In this document: positions 5,769 to 6,607 of the stretch, piece by piece
How positions within the stretch are numbered: the stretch's first letter is position 1
Layout of the letters: every line of letters starts with the position of its first letter
DNA from: Desulfotignum sp.
GTDB lineage: Bacteria > Desulfobacterota > Desulfobacteria > Desulfobacterales > Desulfobacteraceae
Reading direction: 5' to 3'
Length of the DNA: 6,607 nucleotides
Assembly: GCA_021737445.1 (NCBI GenBank)
Contig: JAIPDY010000184.1
Coordinates: 1-6,607, forward strand
The notes under the pieces: model-generated
Database searches by the model: none
The model's input: the letters and a program-made list of their open reading frames with translations, nothing else
Told to the model about the DNA's origin: nothing
Made by a program: the position numbers and the translations under genes

Positions 5769-6607
5769 GGGGATGAAATCAAGGCATCTATCTGCTGTGC
5801 CAGATAAAGAGGAATGGAAATCAGGGCATAGGAAACCGGGTCACCTTTGGTGGTTTTAATGCTGATCTGTTCCACCGCCGGGAGGTTGGCATTGATTCTG
5901 AGAGCCAGATCCAGTCCTTTGTCGTGCATGAACTGGTGCAGGGATTTCATGCTGCCGGCTTTTCCGGATTTGATCTCCACCGGTATGATACGGTTTCGGT
6001 GCTGGATGATGTAATCGATTTCTCCCTGCCGGCCGCCGGTGCGCTGCCAGTAGAACAGGCACGGGTCTGTCAACGGCGACTGGACCGCCCTGAGCTGCTG
6101 GCCGACAAACTGTTCGGCCAGCGGACCCTTGTTGGTGAAAAAGATATCTTTTGCCTGGGAATATGGAATCGACGTCAGATCCAGTTGCGCCGAGACCAGG
6201 CCGGTGTCTGTCAACAGAATTTTGAAAAATTTGTCATTGGATTCAGCCCCCAGGGGCAGACCATTGGCACTGGTATGTCGTGTCTGAGAAAATACCCGGG
6301 CCTTACATAGCAGAGACAAGCCATTTTTAACGGCCGGGGATGCCGCTGAGGGATCCACCCGGCTGTATACGAATTTGGTGCCGATCTGCCGGCACACGGA
6401 AATGAACAGTTTAAACAGCAGGTCTGGATCAAACCGGTCCCCATATTTGTAAAAATCCTCCCGAAAGGTTGCCAGCAGGTCCTGCTGCAGTTTCATGCAG
6501 GCTTTCAGGTCACCGGTGTCCGCCCATTTCTGCAGAACTTCAGGCATCCCGCCCACAAGACAGTAGGTATGGTAAAGTTTCAAGGCTTTTTCATGAAGCG
6601 ACAGCGG
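5765..6607 (-). CDS. AAA-family ATPase with DUF4143 domain, C-terminal part
   Basis: The frame is open to the right edge, so the start and the expected N-terminal P-loop AAA domain lie outside the window; 280 residues are visible. The visible part opens with LHEKALKLYHTYCLVGGMPEV, the junction typical of this family. The middle has KILLTDTGLV, and the C-terminal DUF4143 region has EIDYIIQHRNRIIPVEIKSG. The last of these is a PD-(D/E)XK-nuclease-like motif (Asp at fragment residue 198, Glu 211 and Lys 213). A TTG at 6583 is open but falls inside this conserved junction and is not the start. The family is widespread, often horizontally spread, and of poorly defined function. Its stop codon overlaps the regulator promoter, and nothing in the sequence ties it to amino-acid use. 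Confidence 0.85.
   Translation of the reverse strand, partial: PLSLHEKALKLYHTYCLVGGMPEVLQKWADTGDLKACMKLQQDLLATFREDFYKYGDRFDPDLLFKLFISVCRQIGTKFVYSRVDPSAASPAVKNGLSLLCKARVFSQTRHTSANGLPLGAESNDKFFKILLTDTGLVSAQLDLTSIPYSQAKDIFFTNKGPLAEQFVGQQLRAVQSPLTDPCLFYWQRTGGRQGEIDYIIQHRNRIIPVEIKSGKAGSMKSLHQFMHDKGLDLALRINANLPAVEQISIKTTKGDPVSYALISIPLYLAQQIDALISSP

Overview
The window looks like a bacterial chromosome segment from a moderately GC-rich Gram-negative organism. The evidence is Shine-Dalgarno sites in front of most genes, a periplasmic amino-acid binding protein with an ordinary Sec signal peptide, and bacterial regulator families. The overall style would suit a deltaproteobacterial (Desulfobacterales-like) anaerobe, but that is an impression from gene content and not a demonstrated placement.

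Layout, left to right. (1) Positions 2-556, + strand: the 3' part of a low-specificity threonine aldolase gene, interrupted by an in-frame TAA at 77-79, so it is called a pseudogene (or a sequencing error). (2) Positions 620-4917, all on the - strand, read right to left: a saccharopine-dehydrogenase-family oxidoreductase, a periplasmic amino-acid binding protein, two His/Glu/Gln-type permeases and a GlnQ-type ATPase. This is a complete polar amino-acid ABC importer with one redox enzyme in front of it. A perfect 9-bp hairpin at 582-606 separates this cluster from the convergent aldolase remnant. (3) Positions 5027-5689, - strand: a GntR-family regulator with an FCD ligand domain. (4) Positions 5765 to the right edge, - strand: the C-terminal part of an AAA/DUF4143 ATPase, probably unrelated to the rest.

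How the parts fit. The motif ATGTATACAT occurs exactly twice, once upstream of the regulator gene and once upstream of the oxidoreductase gene, and a one-mismatch copy lies 18 bp from the latter. Both upstream regions also carry a perfect TTGACA -35 hexamer placed so that a palindrome covers the spacer or the -10 element. The simplest reading is that the FCD regulator represses itself and the oxidoreductase-transporter operon and is released by the transported compound or its product. The oxidoreductase resembles saccharopine reductase and lysine 6-dehydrogenase, so a lysine-derived or N-substituted amino acid is the leading guess for the substrate. The sequence alone cannot fix it.

No gene-free stretch exceeds about 110 bases. 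No tRNA, rRNA, CRISPR array, insertion sequence or attachment site was seen.
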